Shown in pieces: positions 34,834 to 43,581 of a DNA stretch of 64,000 bases (the stretch's first letter is position 1; every line of letters starts with the position of its first letter). Source of the stretch: an uncultured Clostridia bacterium (GTDB lineage Bacteria; Bacillota; Clostridia; Oscillospirales; Acutalibacteraceae); contig CALCYI010000068.1 in NCBI GenBank assembly GCA_937907605.1, positions 1 through 64,000 on the forward strand, in the 5' to 3' direction. The notes under the pieces were generated by a model. The model was not told the origin of the DNA and searched no databases. It was given only the letters and a program-made list of their open reading frames with translations. The position numbers and the translations under genes were made by a program.

Positions 34834-35490
34834 ATGGAAAGAAAAAGCATAACCTTCATCAATAAGAATTCAAAATACCTGCTGCTTCAATGCATTGAAG
34901 AGCATGACGAGGCGCTGCTCCAAAACGAATACAACTATATCCTCAAGCACGCGGACGTACCGTTTTCGCTCGTTGCAATAAGAATAAACGACTGGAACAG
35001 TGAGCTGTCGCCGTGGAAAGCTCCCGCAGTATTCGGAAATCAGAAATTCGGCAGCGGAGCGGCTGAAACCTTGAGATATATTACCGAAAAGCTTCTGCCA
35101 CAATTAATAAATGATTATTATATAGGAAATGAGCAAAAGCTTATTATAGGCGGTTATTCGCTTTCCGCGCTGTTTGCGCTTTGGTGCGGATACAATACGG
35201 ATATATTTTACGGCGTTGCCGCCGCTTCGCCTTCGGTATGGTTTAACGGTTGGATTGACTTTGCAAGAGATAATACCTTTCATGCCGATAAGGTTTATCT
35301 CAGCCTTGGCGACAAGGAGGAAAAAACGCGAAATCAGATTATGTCAACCGTAGGAGAAAACATTAAGCTCCAGGAGCAGATTTTTAAAGATAAGGGTATC
35401 CCCTGCACGCTCGAATGGAACGAGGGAAATCACTTTAAGGACTCAGACATACGTACTGCAAAGGCATTTTTAGGCTTAATGAAATTATAA
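34834..35490 (+). CDS. Alpha/beta-hydrolase (esterase-like)
   Basis: 218 residues, no signal peptide. Nucleophile elbow GGYSLSALFA (Ser at about residue 110 in GYSLS), a Ser-rich AASPSVWFNGW loop typical of the esterase-D/IroE-like group, a later Asp in SLGDKEEKTRN and a final His in EGNHFKD. Family members cleave small esters such as siderophore or feruloyl esters; the substrate is unknown. GGGGCAATT lies before the ATG. It is followed 28 bases later by a phosphohexomutase gene on the same strand, so co-transcription is possible. Confidence 0.8.
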   Translation: MERKSITFINKNSKYLLLQCIEEHDEALLQNEYNYILKHADVPFSLVAIRINDWNSELSPWKAPAVFGNQKFGSGAAETLRYITEKLLPQLINDYYIGNEQKLIIGGYSLSALFALWCGYNTDIFYGVAAASPSVWFNGWIDFARDNTFHADKVYLSLGDKEEKTRNQIMSTVGENIKLQEQIFKDKGIPCTLEWNEGNHFKDSDIRTAKAFLGLMKL

Positions 35491-35518
35491 TATTTGAATA
35501 ATTATTATGAGGTGAATT

Positions 35519-37021
35519 ATGTTAAACGATTTTTACCGCTCATTAAAAAGCGGAACGGATATACGCGGAGTTGCAAGCGAGGGCGTAGCGGGTGAAAGCA
35601 TCAACCTTACCGACGAGGTAGTTACCTCGATAACTAAAGGCTTTGCGCTCTGGCTTGAAAAGGCGCTGAATAAAAAATGCAACGAGCTAACAATAGCCGT
35701 CGGACGTGACTGCCGTATCTCAGGCGAGAGGATTGCAGGCGATGTAATCGGCGCTCTCACCTTCTACGGAATTAGGGTATATGACTGTGCTCTCTGCTCC
35801 ACTCCCGCGATGTTTATGACTACGGTTGACCTCGGCTGCGACGCGGCGGTACAGATTACCGCTTCGCACCATCCCTTCAATCGCAACGGGCTTAAATTTT
35901 TCATCCGCTCAGGCGGCCTCGACCACGGTGATATTACCGAAATCCTTGAATATGCTCAGAAGGGCGCAAAGCCCGAAAGCACGCAGACGGGAACGGTTGA
36001 AGAAAAGGATTATATGTCCGTATACAGCGCTCACCTTCGCGATTTTATCAAAAAAGAGGTTAACGCAAAAGACTTTGAGCACCCGCTCAAGGGCTTTAAA
36101 ATAGTTGTAGATGCGGGCAACGGAGCGGGCGGTTTTTATGAACGCGACGTGCTTAAGCCCCTCGGCGCTGATACGAAGGGCTCCCGCTATCTTGAGCCCG
36201 ACGGAATGTTCCCGAACCATATTCCGAACCCCGAAAACAAAGAGGCTATGAAATCAATATGCGACGCAGTTTGCGAAAGTAAAGCAGAACTCGGTGTAAT
36301 CTTTGATACCGACGTTGACCGCGGCGGCGCTGTTGACGGGAGCGGAAAGGAGATTAACCGTAACCGCCTCGTTGCGCTTGCTTCCGCCATAGTGCTTGAA
36401 AAGTACCCCGGCGGCACGGTAGTTACCGACTCCGTAACCTCGTCGGGACTGACCCAATTTATCGAGGAGCACCTCGGCGGAAAGCACCTGCGTTACAAGC
36501 GCGGATATAAAAACGTTATTAACAAAGCCCTTGAGCTAAAGGAAAACGGCATAAGCGCGCCGCTCGCGATTGAAACCTCGGGACACGCCGCGATGGAGGA
36601 GAATTACTACCTTGACGACGGCGCATATCTCTGTACAAAAATAATAGTCAAGGCGGCTCAGTTAAGGCAGCAGGAACTCACCCTTGACAGCCTGCTCAGC
36701 GAGCTCAAAGAGCCCGCAGAAGCGACGGAAATCCGCTTTAAGATTACGGACGCGGACTTCAAAGCCACGGGCGAGAGAGTTATAAACGGGCTTGAAGAAT
36801 ATGCGAAAACGCAGAACGGCTGGGAAATCGTACCCAACAGCTATGAGGGTATACGAATTAACTTTGATAAGGATAACGGCGACGGCTGGCTGCTGCTGAG
36901 GCTTTCCGTACACGACCCGATTTTGCCGCTCAATATTGAGAGCAACCAAGTGGGCGGAGTTGAAATCATAAAGGAAAAAATCCTGAAATTTTTAAAAACT
37001 CAAAACGGAATAATAGTATAA
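35519..37021 (+). CDS. Phosphomannomutase/phosphoglucomutase
   Basis: 500 residues, alpha-D-phosphohexomutase family. Active-site loop ITASHHPFNRNGLKF with the phosphoserine in TASHHP (family norm TASHNP or TASHLP), metal loop DTDVDRGG, sugar-recognition loop ETSGHAAMEENYYLDDGAY and C-terminal phosphate-binding region YEGIRINFD. Interconverts hexose 1- and 6-phosphates and so feeds sugar-nucleotide synthesis. AGGTGAATT precedes the ATG. The gene ends in a strong terminator shared with the convergent acyl-CoA synthetase gene. Confidence 0.92.
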   Translation: MLNDFYRSLKSGTDIRGVASEGVAGESINLTDEVVTSITKGFALWLEKALNKKCNELTIAVGRDCRISGERIAGDVIGALTFYGIRVYDCALCSTPAMFMTTVDLGCDAAVQITASHHPFNRNGLKFFIRSGGLDHGDITEILEYAQKGAKPESTQTGTVEEKDYMSVYSAHLRDFIKKEVNAKDFEHPLKGFKIVVDAGNGAGGFYERDVLKPLGADTKGSRYLEPDGMFPNHIPNPENKEAMKSICDAVCESKAELGVIFDTDVDRGGAVDGSGKEINRNRLVALASAIVLEKYPGGTVVTDSVTSSGLTQFIEEHLGGKHLRYKRGYKNVINKALELKENGISAPLAIETSGHAAMEENYYLDDGAYLCTKIIVKAAQLRQQELTLDSLLSELKEPAEATEIRFKITDADFKATGERVINGLEEYAKTQNGWEIVPNSYEGIRINFDKDNGDGWLLLRLSVHDPILPLNIESNQVGGVEIIKEKILKFLKTQNGIIV

Positions 37022-37023
37022 AA

Positions 37024-37056
37024 AAGAACCCGAAGCAAGCGCTTCGGGTTTTGCTT
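37024..37056. terminator. Bidirectional terminator
   Basis: Ten-bp stem AACCCGAAGC/GCTTCGGGTT, AAGC loop, T-rich on the plus side, A-run on the other side, between convergent genes. Confidence 0.9.
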
Positions 37057-38747
37057 TACTGATTGTTAAACGACTGCTCGTCAGCCTTTCTTATTTCGGC
37101 GCGTTTAATTTTTCCGCCCACCGTCTTGGGAAGCTCGTCAACGTATTCGATAATACGCGGATACTTATACGGCGCGGTCATATGCTTTACATAGATCTGA
37201 AGCTCCTTAGTAAGCTCCTCGCTCGGAGTATAGCCCTTTGCGAGAACTACGGTAGCCTTAACGACCTGACCTCTGATAGGGTCGGGAGCGCCCGTAATAG
37301 CACATTCAACAACCGCGTCGTGAGCAACGAGCGCGGATTCAACCTCAAACGGACCGATACGGTAGCCCGAGCACTTGATAACATCGTCGTTTCTGCCGAC
37401 GAAACGGTAATAGCCGTCGCTATCGCGCCAAAGCACGTCGCCCGTGTTATAGCCAACTCCGCCGAGCTTTTCCTCGGTCATTTCCTCATTTTTGTAATAG
37501 CCTGTGAAAAGACCTACGGGAGGATTGTGCTTAACGTCAAGGATTGTAAGCGAGCCCTCTTCACCGTCCTCACAGATGTTACCGTCAGCGTCAAGAAGCT
37601 GAATATTGAACAGGGGGTTGGGTTTTCCCGTCGCGCCCTGAATCGGTTCAAACCATTCGTCTCCGAAATTGGCAATAAGCACGGGACCTTCGGTCTGACC
37701 GAAGCCCTCGTAAATCTGATGACCTACGAGCTCCTTCCACTTTTTAACAACCTCGGGATTGAGCGGCTCGCCCGCAGTTGCGCAGTGATGCAGGCAGGAT
37801 AAATCAAACTGCGACAAATCCTCCTGGAGCATAAAGCGGTACATAGTCGGCGGAACGCAGAAGGTTGTAACGCCGTATTTTTCAACCTTTGAAAGCAGGT
37901 TTTTCGGGTTGAACCTGCCTATCATATCGTAGCAGAAAATCGTTGCTCCGCAGAGCCACTGGCCATAGATTTTGCCCCAGCCGAACTTTGCCCATCCGGA
38001 GTCTGAAACGCTCATATGGAGCTTGTTTTCCTCAACGTGCTGCCAGTATTTTGCGGTTACGATATGTCCGAGAGGATGAGCGAAATTATGCTGAACGAGC
38101 TTCGGCATACCCGTAGTTCCGCTCGTAAAATAAACGAGCATAACGTCGTCCCATCTCGTAGCTTCCTCGCCCGTCGGGCGCGGTAATTCGTCGGAAAACT
38201 TTTCGATTTCCTCGTGGAAATCAAGCCAGCCTTCGCGCCTTTCGCCTACAAGAATTTTATTCTCAAGCGACGGAATTTCGGGGAAAGCCTCCTCCATCTG
38301 AGAAACAACGAAGCTGTCGTCAACGCAGACTACCGCCTTTACCTTCGCAGCGTTGCCCCTGAAAACGATATCCTTTTTCGTGAGCTGAAGCGTTGCGGGA
38401 ATAAGGATAACGCCGAGCTTATGAAGCGCAGTAGCGCATACCCAGTACTCCCACCTGCGACGGAGAATCATCATAACTACGTCGCCCTTTTTAAGCCCTA
38501 AGCTCTTGAAAAAGTTCGCCGTTTTATTGGAGAGCCTTTTAATATCAGTAAAGGTGAAGCTATGCTCCTCGTCCTCCTCGTTTACCCAAAGGAGAGCACG
38601 CTTTTCGGGCTCAGCCTCAGCCCAGGCGTCAACTACGTCGTAGCCGAAATTGAAATCCTCGGGAACGTTGATTTTAAATTTTTCTTTAAACTCCTCATAG
38701 CTTGAAAATTCAATCTGAGGAAGATACTTTTTAAGCAAATAATCCAA
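37056..38747 (-). CDS. AMP-forming acyl-CoA synthetase (medium-chain/AcsM type)
   Basis: 563 residues. ANL superfamily: P-loop VYFTSGTTGMPKLVQHN, adenylate-binding YEGFGQTEG, hinge YRFVGRNDDVIKCSGYRIGP and the C-terminal catalytic Lys in GGKIKRAEI. Activates a carboxylic acid to acyl-CoA; branched, medium-chain or aromatic acids are the usual substrates of this subgroup. It lies 9 bases after the XRE-cupin gene and is very probably controlled by it. This two-gene arrangement is seen in many anaerobic Firmicutes. Confidence 0.92.
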   Translation of the reverse strand: MDYLLKKYLPQIEFSSYEEFKEKFKINVPEDFNFGYDVVDAWAEAEPEKRALLWVNEEDEEHSFTFTDIKRLSNKTANFFKSLGLKKGDVVMMILRRRWEYWVCATALHKLGVILIPATLQLTKKDIVFRGNAAKVKAVVCVDDSFVVSQMEEAFPEIPSLENKILVGERREGWLDFHEEIEKFSDELPRPTGEEATRWDDVMLVYFTSGTTGMPKLVQHNFAHPLGHIVTAKYWQHVEENKLHMSVSDSGWAKFGWGKIYGQWLCGATIFCYDMIGRFNPKNLLSKVEKYGVTTFCVPPTMYRFMLQEDLSQFDLSCLHHCATAGEPLNPEVVKKWKELVGHQIYEGFGQTEGPVLIANFGDEWFEPIQGATGKPNPLFNIQLLDADGNICEDGEEGSLTILDVKHNPPVGLFTGYYKNEEMTEEKLGGVGYNTGDVLWRDSDGYYRFVGRNDDVIKCSGYRIGPFEVESALVAHDAVVECAITGAPDPIRGQVVKATVVLAKGYTPSEELTKELQIYVKHMTAPYKYPRIIEYVDELPKTVGGKIKRAEIRKADEQSFNNQ

Positions 38748-38756
38748 TTATATCAC

Positions 38757-39305
38757 CTACTCCGCTATAACCGTAAGAAAGCGCGCCTTCTCTTCTCCGC
38801 CGCATCTCTGAGCGTGCGGAATCTTGGGATTAAAATATATCGAATCGCCTTCGTTCATAACGATTTCTTTATTGCCGAGGGTGATTATAACTATACCCTC
38901 TAGCACAAGGTTGAACTCCTGTCCGTTGTGGGTAATCGGCTTTGCAGGCGCGTCGGTGGGTTCGAGAGTTACAAGGAGCGGCTGCATAATCTTATTACCG
39001 TAGCGGTACGCAAGGTCCTCAAAATGATATTCGGGGTTACGGTTTACGTTCTTTCCGCCGCCCCTGCGGATAAGATGATAGGTATCGAGCCATGCGGTAT
39101 TACCCGTAATAATCTCGGTAAAATCGACCTTGAATTTCTGCGAAATTTCATAAATCAGGCTTATCGGAATATCCTTGCCGTTTTTTTCATACTCCGCATA
39201 AACCTCAGCGTCTATACCGAGCTCCTCTGCGAGCTCTTCAACGGTATAATCGCAGGCTTCTCTGAGTCCGCGCAGACGAGCGCCGATTTCCTCATAATTG
39301 TCCAT
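38757..39305 (-). CDS. XRE-family regulator with C-terminal cupin domain
   Basis: 182 residues. Helix-turn-helix at residues 7-60 (YEEIGARLRGLREACDYTVE start), then a small cupin beta-barrel (about 110-180) with EFNLVLEG and IYFNPKIPHAQRC. Cupin-XRE regulators sense small molecules. The neighbouring acyl-CoA synthetase suggests the ligand is its substrate or product. GGAGA lies before the ATG; the two genes form one unit. Confidence 0.9.
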   Translation of the reverse strand: MDNYEEIGARLRGLREACDYTVEELAEELGIDAEVYAEYEKNGKDIPISLIYEISQKFKVDFTEIITGNTAWLDTYHLIRRGGGKNVNRNPEYHFEDLAYRYGNKIMQPLLVTLEPTDAPAKPITHNGQEFNLVLEGIVIITLGNKEIVMNEGDSIYFNPKIPHAQRCGGEEKARFLTVIAE

Positions 39306-39426
39306 AGCTAATCTCCTTTATAGTTAAAACAGATAGTTCAAATCAATATTAAAGAGTATAATAGCACATTTTTTTACGAAATGCTACAAAAATTGAAAAT
39401 TTGTTAAATTAAAGTTGTAAATCAAA

Positions 39427-39464
39427 AAATTCAAGCCCGAAGGTTGCCCCACCTTCGGGCTTTT
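39427..39464 (-). terminator. Terminator of the FGGY kinase/TetR unit
   Basis: Twelve-bp stem AAGCCCGAAGGT/ACCTTCGGGCTT followed on the minus strand by GAATTTTTTG. Confidence 0.85.
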
Positions 39465-39468
39465 GCTG

Positions 39469-41091
39469 TTATCCGTTAAGGATTTTGAAGTTTTCCTTAT
39501 TACATTTATAGAGGTTCTGGAATACCTTGAAATTACGCTCATAAACTTCCTTATTAGCAGGATTCGGTTCGTATGTAACCTTTGCGGGAATGAGCTTTTT
39601 AACGTCCTCCATTTTAGGAATCAGCCCCATACCTACCGCGATACACGCCGCAGCGCCGACCGCTCCGATATTCTGAGGCGAGTCAACAACCTCAATATTC
39701 CTCTGGAGAATATCCGCAAGCACCTGACACGTGGTTTCGCCGAGCGCTCCGCCACCGCAGAAGCGTACGGTATCCTTAATATTAACCTCTTTCTTCTTCG
39801 CCTGGCGCTCAAGCATCCACTTCATATGGAAGCAAATACCCTCGACTACCGCACGGATAAGCTCCGACTTACCCGTTTCAAGCTTGATGTTAAAGAACAT
39901 ACCCGCTGCGTTCGGGTCCTCAAACGGACAGCGGTTGCCGTGCAGCCACGGGGTGAATACAACCCCGCCCGCTCCGGGAGGAACGGAATCAATAACCTCC
40001 TCAAGATAGTCGTAAAGATTGAACTCAAACGCCTCGTAATCGTATTTATTCTCTGTCGGATGCGCCTTGAGATATACGCCGATTTCATCAAGGGCAAGGT
40101 GGTCCTTAACCCAGCCGACGCATTTATTAGAGGTTTCAAGCTCGCCGAAGTAGTTATAGGTCCTCGGGTTTGCGCCGACTATGGAAGCCATCATTGCGCC
40201 CGCGTCAACAAGCTGCTTGTCAACAACAGTACCAACCCAGCCTGAAGTACCCGAATAAATATGGGTATCGCCGACCTCGACAGCGCCCGTGCCTACGCCG
40301 ATGAGCGACGCGTCTCCGCCTCCGCCGTAAACCGCAGTTCCCGCAGCAAGTCCGAGCTCCTCGGCTGCCTTTTCGGTAATCTCGCCGACCTTTTCGGTGG
40401 AGGCTTTAATTTCGGGCATATGCTCAATATTAACGCCGACCATATCGCAGATAGGCTTACACCAGCCCTCATGTCCCTTACGGGTATCGTAAAGGAGCGT
40501 GCCGAAGGCGGAGTCATTAGTCATAACGAACTCGCCGCTGCTGCGGCAGATTAAGTATTCCTTAATATCGAGCCACTTGTAAATCCTTTTGAAGTTCTCG
40601 GGCTCGTGCGCCTCAACCCACTTGTATTTCCATATCGGGTCTTTTACCGAGGAGGAAACCGCGCCCGTGTACCTTAAATATTTAAGAAGCTTAGTAACCT
40701 CGGCACCCGCGACCTGAATACCGTAGGCTATACCCTTTTTAAGCTCCTCCCTTGCGCGCTGGTCCATATACGTCATAGGACGGCGGATACAGTTGCCCTC
40801 TCTGTCAACGAGAACGAGTCCCTGCATAGCGGAACAGAAGGATATACCCTCAATCTGCTCCTTTTTAATATCCGGGCACTTTTTAAAAACAACCTTCGTG
40901 GTGATACACATAGCGTTCCACCATTCATCAGCGTCCTGCTCAGCTCCCCCTTCAACACCCGTTTCGTCGTTCACGTAAAGGTTGTAGCCCTCGGTAGCCG
41001 AGGCTAAAATCTTCATTTCCTTATCAATCTCGATAAGGCAGGTCTTTATACCCGTAGTTCCGATGTCATAGGTGATTACGTACTTACTCAT
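39469..41091 (-). CDS. FGGY-family carbohydrate kinase (xylulokinase-like)
   Basis: 540 residues. ATP-grasping sugar kinase with both FGGY lobes: N-terminal phosphate loop DIGTTGIKTCLIE, substrate region near MTYMDQRA, and C-terminal ATP-site motifs YSGTSGWVG and FCGGGALGE. Phosphorylates a sugar or polyol; xylulose, ribulose, fuculose or erythrulose types cannot be told apart here. It is the second gene of the TetR unit and lies opposite an aminotransferase and an aldolase gene with shared operators, so the substrate may be a keto-sugar later cleaved by the aldolase. Confidence 0.88.
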   Translation of the reverse strand: MSKYVITYDIGTTGIKTCLIEIDKEMKILASATEGYNLYVNDETGVEGGAEQDADEWWNAMCITTKVVFKKCPDIKKEQIEGISFCSAMQGLVLVDREGNCIRRPMTYMDQRAREELKKGIAYGIQVAGAEVTKLLKYLRYTGAVSSSVKDPIWKYKWVEAHEPENFKRIYKWLDIKEYLICRSSGEFVMTNDSAFGTLLYDTRKGHEGWCKPICDMVGVNIEHMPEIKASTEKVGEITEKAAEELGLAAGTAVYGGGGDASLIGVGTGAVEVGDTHIYSGTSGWVGTVVDKQLVDAGAMMASIVGANPRTYNYFGELETSNKCVGWVKDHLALDEIGVYLKAHPTENKYDYEAFEFNLYDYLEEVIDSVPPGAGGVVFTPWLHGNRCPFEDPNAAGMFFNIKLETGKSELIRAVVEGICFHMKWMLERQAKKKEVNIKDTVRFCGGGALGETTCQVLADILQRNIEVVDSPQNIGAVGAAACIAVGMGLIPKMEDVKKLIPAKVTYEPNPANKEVYERNFKVFQNLYKCNKENFKILNG

Positions 41092-41108
41092 AAAGCTCCT
41101 CCTGTTTC

Positions 41109-41768
41109 CTATTTTTCAAATGTAAACGCCGATTCGATGAATTTTAACAGCTGATATACAACCTGGTCGTCGTCCATTTCATCAACATTAATTCCCGTGT
41201 AAATTTCAAACCGCTCGCGGTAATATGCGCAGGTATACGAAAACTGCAGCATAGTCAGAAGATTATCAAGGAAAAAGGCAAGCAGCCTCGGGTCTAAATC
41301 CTGACGCACGTCATTCTTTGCATACGCCTGCGCAATCGCCGTAATGTACTTCCTGCTCGTCGGGAACTCAATCTCCTCGGCAAGCATTTTTGCAAGCTCG
41401 GGATTCTTTTCCGCCGTAATTTCATTATACAGGCGGATATAGTTTCCGTGCTTTTTTGAATGATAGCAGATTGTACGGATAACCCGAGCAGCTTTAATCA
41501 GGATTTTTTCATCGCTGTTCATTATCTCCTCAAGCTCGTTGTCAAGTATTGAACACCCGCGCTGAATACAGGTCAGAAACAAATCCTCTTTAGTCGCAAA
41601 GTATTTGTACATAAGCCCGATGCTTATACCCGCGTTTTTTGCAATAATATTTATATTTGCGTTTTCAAAGCCCTTTGACGAGAACTCCTCGATACCGACC
41701 TCGAGAATTTTTTCCTTCCTCGCGTCGCTCGCTCGCTCAAAGGCTTCCTTATATCTTTTTTCTATCAT
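41109..41768 (-). CDS. TetR-family repressor of the kinase/aminotransferase/aldolase locus
   Basis: 219 residues. TetR helix-turn-helix at 15-60 (KILEVGIEEFSSKGFENANI, then GISIGLMYKYFATKEDLF), with a helical ligand-binding C-terminal domain. It lies 18 bases before the kinase gene and faces the divergent aminotransferase gene. Palindromes related to GTGAGC-N4-GCTCAC occur at both promoters, so it most likely represses both directions and is released by a pathway metabolite. The ligand is unknown. Confidence 0.9.
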   Translation of the reverse strand: MIEKRYKEAFERASDARKEKILEVGIEEFSSKGFENANINIIAKNAGISIGLMYKYFATKEDLFLTCIQRGCSILDNELEEIMNSDEKILIKAARVIRTICYHSKKHGNYIRLYNEITAEKNPELAKMLAEEIEFPTSRKYITAIAQAYAKNDVRQDLDPRLLAFFLDNLLTMLQFSYTCAYYRERFEIYTGINVDEMDDDQVVYQLLKFIESAFTFEK

Positions 41769-41835
41769 AAATTCACCTTGTTAAAATGCACAAAAAAGCC
41801 GTATGCGATTTGTGCAAGGTCACCAATCCCGCTCG

Positions 41836-41887
41836 GTGAGCAAGAATTCACTAAATACATATTAGCATTTAATAAACAGATTTGCAA
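41836..41887 (-). promoter_or_regulatory. tetR/kinase promoter with operator
   Basis: -35 TTGCAA (41882-41887), 17-base spacer, -10 TAATAT (41859-41864). Downstream is the imperfect dyad GTGAGCAAGAATTCAC (41836-41851), matching the outer GTGA/TCAC arms of the sites at 41962 and 41987. Confidence 0.65.
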
Positions 41888-41918
41888 TAAAAATACACAA
41901 AAAGATTACTTGTTTTAA

Positions 41919-42004
41919 TTGACAAATCGTGAAAAAGTGATATACTAAAAGTGTACAAATAGTGAGCGGTTGCTCACGCAATAAAAGGTGAGCGGCTGCT
42001 CACC
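41919..42004 (+). promoter_or_regulatory. Aminotransferase promoter with two perfect TetR-type operators
   Basis: -35 TTGACA (41919-41924), 16-base spacer, -10 TATACT (41941-41946). Downstream are GTGAGC-GGTT-GCTCAC (41962-41977) and GGTGAGC-GGCT-GCTCACC (41987-42004), centres 26 bases apart, ending 9 bases before the ribosome site. Confidence 0.85.
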
Positions 42005-42025
42005 GGTTTAATCAAGGAGGAATTT

Positions 42026-43513
42026 ATGATGGATACAAGATTTGCTATCAGCGAGTATCCTAACGCTGCTGCTTTAACGGCTCAGCTTGACGCGCTTATC
42101 AAAAAGCCGATTTACTCGATTAACAGAAAAGCACTTGACAACTATGTTGAGGAATACTTCAACAAGAAGTGCGCAAAATCCAAGGAAATGATTGCCGAGG
42201 CTAAGGAGGTTATCCCCGGCGGCGTTCAGCACAACCTTGCGTTTAACTATCCCTTCCCTATCGTTATGACTAAAGCTAAGGGCAACAAGCTTTACGATAT
42301 CGACGGTAACGAATACTTTGACTTCCTTCAGGCGGGCGGTCCGACGATTATCGGCTCAAACGATGACGTTGTAAGAGAAAAGGTTAAGGAATTACTCGAC
42401 GACTGCGGTCCGTCCACAGGTCTTTTCCACCCCTACGAATACAAGCTTGCTAAGAAAATCAGCGAGTGCGTTCCTTCAGTAGAGATGTTCCGTATGCTCG
42501 GCTCGGGTACAGAGGCTTGTATGTGCGCTGTACGTGTTGCGCGTCTTGCAACAGGTCATAAGAACATAATCAAGATGGGCGGCGCTTACCACGGCTGGTC
42601 AGATCAGCTTGCATGGGGTATGCGTGTTCCCGGTACTCTTAACACCCAGTCACACGGCGTTCCGCTTTTCGTATTCAAGCACACTCAGGAATTCTTCCCC
42701 AACGACCTCAAGTCGCTTGAATTAAAGCTTAAGATTAACCAGTTCCGCGGCGGTACGGCGGCTGTATTCATTGAGCCCATCGGCCCCGAATCAGCAACCC
42801 GTCCCGTTGACAAGGGCTTCCCGAAGGGCGTTCAGGCGCTCTGCCGCAAATACGGCGCTCTCCTCGTATGCGACGAGGTTGTATCCGGCTTCAGAATCGG
42901 TCTCTCGGGCGCACAGGGTTACTACGGAATTGACCCCGATATTACCATTTTCGGTAAGATTATCGCAGGCGGCTATCCGGGCGCAGGCGGAATCGGCGGA
43001 CACAAGGAAGTAATGAAGTACCTCGGCGCAGGTCTTGACAAGGCTGAGGGCAAGAAGATTCACAAGGCTATGTGCGGCGGTACTATGGCGGCTACTCCGA
43101 TTTCCTGCGTTGCGGGCTACACCGTAATCTGCGAAATTGAAAAGAGAAACGCATGTCAGGTTGCAGGCAGGATGGCTGACAGACTTGTTAAGGGTATTAA
43201 CGAGTCCATCAGGAAGTACGACCTTCCGTTCGTATGCTACAACATCGGCTCTGTATGTCACCTCCACACCGTTGCTACAATGCAGTTCAGAATCAACTGG
43301 AAGAAGCCTTGGGAGATTCCGAACGTATTTAAGCAGACAGGTATTCGCCAGAAGGAAATGCAGTATATGGGCGCCGCTTACATGGCAGAAGGTCTTGTAA
43401 CTCTTGCAGGCTCAAGACTCTACACCTCAAGCGCATACACCGAAGAGGACATCGACGAATGCATCCGTCGCTTCGACAAGGTTCTCTCACAGTGCGAGAA
43501 GATTGATTATTAA
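42026..43513 (+). CDS. Class III PLP aminotransferase (glutamate-semialdehyde aminomutase-like)
   Basis: 495 residues, PLP fold type I. Motifs: GNEYFDFLQAGGPTIIGS, MLGSGTEACMCAVRVAR, AYHGWSD, LVCDEVVSGFR and the PLP lysine in IFGKIIAGGYP. It resembles the GSA-aminomutase subgroup but is longer than HemL (about 430), and no haem genes are near. AAGGAGG lies 5 bases before the ATG at 42026 (a second ATG follows at once). With the FGGY kinase and aldolase it suggests breakdown of an amino-sugar or amino-polyol. Substrate unknown. Confidence 0.85.
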   Translation: MMDTRFAISEYPNAAALTAQLDALIKKPIYSINRKALDNYVEEYFNKKCAKSKEMIAEAKEVIPGGVQHNLAFNYPFPIVMTKAKGNKLYDIDGNEYFDFLQAGGPTIIGSNDDVVREKVKELLDDCGPSTGLFHPYEYKLAKKISECVPSVEMFRMLGSGTEACMCAVRVARLATGHKNIIKMGGAYHGWSDQLAWGMRVPGTLNTQSHGVPLFVFKHTQEFFPNDLKSLELKLKINQFRGGTAAVFIEPIGPESATRPVDKGFPKGVQALCRKYGALLVCDEVVSGFRIGLSGAQGYYGIDPDITIFGKIIAGGYPGAGGIGGHKEVMKYLGAGLDKAEGKKIHKAMCGGTMAATPISCVAGYTVICEIEKRNACQVAGRMADRLVKGINESIRKYDLPFVCYNIGSVCHLHTVATMQFRINWKKPWEIPNVFKQTGIRQKEMQYMGAAYMAEGLVTLAGSRLYTSSAYTEEDIDECIRRFDKVLSQCEKIDY

Positions 43514-43581
43514 TAACTGATATTCAGGGAGCGGGGTTACCCTGCTCCCTTTTCAACAACAGCAATAAAGGAGACTTTTAT

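Noticed and set aside
39463..40245. Long plus-strand frame (260 codons) antisense to the FGGY kinase
   Set aside because: Kinase motifs on the other strand are complete; no start signals or family features on the plus strand.
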